Shown here: one piece after another, positions 19,433-21,234 of the stretch
How positions within the stretch are numbered: the stretch's first letter is position 1
Layout of the letters: each line of letters starts with the position of its first letter
Source: Priapulus caudatus
Taxonomy: Eukaryota > Priapulida > Priapulimorpha > Priapulimorphida > Priapulidae
Direction of reading: 5' to 3'
Length of the DNA: 21,234 nucleotides
Assembly: GCF_000485595.1 (NCBI RefSeq)
Contig: NW_014577897.1
Location: 6,769-28,002, forward strand
Translations under genes and position numbers: made by a program
Notes under the pieces: generated by a model
What the model was told of the DNA's origin: nothing
Database searches by the model: none
The model's input: only the letters and a program-made list of their open reading frames with translations

Positions 19433-19618
19433 GTGAGCGAGCACTGAGATGGCGGTGGCATCGCGCACGCGTGAATGAGCGGTCGTTAATTGCAGCCACG
19501 TCATCGCACTGTCGCGTTCATGTTCCGATGACGCCAGGCACGTGACGAAAGCGCGCAGACGACAGGTATATCGCTTGTTGCTCTGCAGCCCTGCTCAATA
19601 TCGACAGAAACCATTTCC

Positions 19619-19730
19619 TTCACTGACCCCGCGCACAGTTCTAAATGACGGAGAAATATTTCTCGTGCTTTTTTTGCTGTTCACTGATTCCGGGCACAGA
19701 TCTCAAATACGGAGAAAAATCTCTCGGGTG
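19619..19730. repeat. Diverged 61-bp tandem duplication
   Basis: TTCACTGACCCCGCGCACAG at 19619 and TTCACTGATTCCGGGCACAG at 19680 begin two aligned segments. Each continues into a GGAGAAA...TCTC hairpin; in the first copy GAGAAATATTTCTC is a perfect 14-bp palindrome. Confidence 0.75.
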
Positions 19731-19739
19731 GCAATTATG

Positions 19740-20000
19740 TCCTGTAGCAAAAACAGCGTCACCGATGAGGGAATTCTGTCAAAACTGTTGATACACCATT
19801 TTCGTGTGGATTCGGATGCGCAAGCAAACGCTAACATGTAAAGCAGTGTATATCAGATTGAATGCGACCTTTCCAAAGACCTTGTTATCGAGGCTAGCGG
19901 CGGATCACCTTTCTCTATTTGTTGTTTTTTACCGAGCGACGCCGTGGTCGGTTAATGCCTGGTCTATTGAAGGTCTCATGTACACAAGGGCCTATCAACA
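19740..20000. other. Unique DNA, nothing recognised
   Basis: Mixed sequence between the 61-bp duplication and the GA-rich block. The + frames crossing it (19542-19841, 19804-20247) match no family I know and the second runs into repeat residues. Confidence 0.5.
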
Positions 20001-20002
20001 TG

Positions 20003-20252
20003 GTAGAGAGAGAGGGAAAAACAGAGAGAGAGCGAGAGAGAGCGGGGGAGGGAGACAGAGCGCGAAGAGATATGCGAGAGTGAATGGGAGAGAATGGGCA
20101 GGAGAGAAGAGGACGACAGCGGGAGAGAGAGAGAGAGACAGCGAAAAACCTATAGAGATTGCCAGCAAGATATTTAGAGAACGAGAGAGTCAGAAAAAGA
20201 GAGAACGTTTAAGCGAGCGAGCGAGAGAGATGGGAAATGGCGAGTGAAGAAG

Positions 20253-20288
<36 letters not shown>

Positions 20289-20460
20289 CGAAAAACCTAT
20301 AGAGATTGCCAGCGAGAGAATTAGAGAACGAGAGAGTCTGAGAGAGAGAACGTTTAAGCGAGCTGGGGAGATGAGGGGATGAGAGTGAGGGAGAACGAGA
20401 GAGACGAGAGAAGAGAGAGCGAGTAGAGAGAGAGAGAGACGAGGGTAGAGAGAGAAAGGC
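20003..20460. repeat. GA-rich block with a ~105-bp duplication
   Basis: The words GACAGCGAAAAACCTATAGA (20137 and 20284) and AACGTTTAAGCGAGC (20204 and 20349) show a duplicated segment about 145-147 bp apart, embedded in GAGAGA. Frames on both strands are Arg/Glu or Ser/Leu runs. Confidence 0.9.
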
Positions 20461-21010
20461 GGGCAACGTAGCAAGGATAGCCAAAAAGAACATTCATTGC
20501 ATAAGCGTACCAACAACATTGTGACATAGAGGCGAGCATTGTCTGTATGCCCTCCCCCCGCCTCCCTTGATCCGGCTCTGTGCGTAGCAGACCCACGACT
20601 TAGCAGCGCGTGCCCAACACAGAAAACCCGAATTCACTGCTCGGCTAACGTCTACGCTTCCGCGGCATTGAGCGCAGGTTGGAGAGCGGCAAAGCTTCAC
20701 GTATGGATCGAATAAACGAGCGAGTACCGTGTCGGGTGGGACGATTGTCGCAGCGGACATACGGCGACTGTCACGCGTCACGCGCGCGTGCGTGGGTGGC
20801 GACAAAGGAGAAGACGCGGTTGAAACATGTGAAGATGGTAAAGCAATGATTTTTTGCCCGTGGTTAGCGTCGCTGCTAATCGTTGATTGCTGATTTTTGC
20901 TCAATTGTTGCTAAATGTTGGTCGTTGTATGCTAATGTTGATCGGTTGTTGGGCACCACATTGTCGATAAGCGATTGCGAGGATGTGGCGTGGATAGCTT
21001 TGGGATGGAA
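20461..21010. other. Unique DNA, no gene recognised
   Basis: A 136-codon minus-strand frame at 20494-20904 is open, partly in CpG-rich sequence. It has no cadherin landmark and no family I recognise; it could be chance. Splice-framed pieces were not found. Confidence 0.45.
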
Positions 21011-21234
21011 CAAGGAAGGTAGATTAGGAGAAACAGAGAGATTAAAACGGATACAAGAGAGGCGGCGATAAGAGAAGAGGAGCAAAGAAGGGAATTGAGA
21101 AAAAAGCAAGAGGCCTGAGAAATGAAAGGGCGCGAAGGAGAGTGGGTTTGAGAGAGAGAGGAGGAAGGCAATAGAGTGAGTCAGCGGAGAGGCGAATAAG
21201 AGAGGGGAGGAGAAATGGAGAGGAAGAGTGAGAG
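21011..21234. repeat. Purine-rich GA sequence to the window end
   Basis: GAGA/GGAA-rich sequence with AAACAGAGAGATTA-type interruptions; frames are low-complexity. Confidence 0.8.

Noticed and set aside
20494-20904. 136-codon minus-strand frame as an upstream cadherin exon
   Set aside because: No NDN, DxD or LDRE motif and no donor leaving phase 1.

Overview
The window is animal nuclear DNA, almost certainly from an invertebrate, and most of it is non-coding. Three things point to an animal: spliced exons encoding a cadherin extracellular (EC) repeat, an interstitial array of the metazoan telomere repeat (CCCTAA on the + strand), and short non-autonomous DNA-transposon remnants with inverted repeats. 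Unique DNA is CpG-rich where it codes, and simple repeats are extremely dense. I cannot name the species; a marine invertebrate is a guess. There is no bacterial-style gene, operon, CRISPR array, rRNA or tRNA that I can support.

The only protein-coding signal I trust is on the minus strand: three exons of one cadherin-superfamily gene, in transcription order 18241-18093 (149 nt), 13641-13579 (63 nt) and 12356-12261 (96 nt). Phases are compatible (entry in phase 1, then 0 and 0), each exon has GT/AG borders, and together they spell one complete EC repeat: G-S-I-M start, LDRE, a short Tyr/Trp strand with Asp-Ser-Gly, then DVNDNRP and the first strand of the next repeat. The 63-nt exon is too short for an ordinary ORF scan; I found it by asking what was missing between LDRE and VNDN. 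Exons further up or downstream were looked for and not found, so both gene ends lie outside the window or in exons I cannot recognise.

Layout. 1-2600: TA, GT, CTG and AC simple repeats, a perfect 19-bp-arm palindrome and a 251-bp inverted-repeat element resembling pogo/Tigger. 2600-5330: GA repeats, an old degenerate ~55-bp tandem repeat, an ACGC tract and then about 1 kb of CT-rich DNA. 5198-7275 and 14760-16985: two direct copies of a ~2.1-kb segment. 7240-11940: long AC, CT and GT tracts with short unique islands. 11941-18545: the cadherin exons with their introns, which contain a homopurine block, a hAT-like MITE, the interstitial telomere array, the second copy of the segmental duplication, a tiny palindrome flanked by an 8-bp direct repeat, and a perfect 10-bp satellite. 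Directly upstream of the first exon is a 28-bp minisatellite whose unit carries a CTCF-like core. 18546-21234: unique DNA, a short ACGC tract, small tandem duplications and GA-rich DNA.

The most interesting points are the hidden cadherin exon, the CTCF-like minisatellite that also supplies the splice-acceptor pyrimidine tract, the 2.1-kb duplication whose copies differ mainly by indels and tract length (real duplication or assembly artefact), and the minimal palindrome with an apparent 8-bp target-site duplication.
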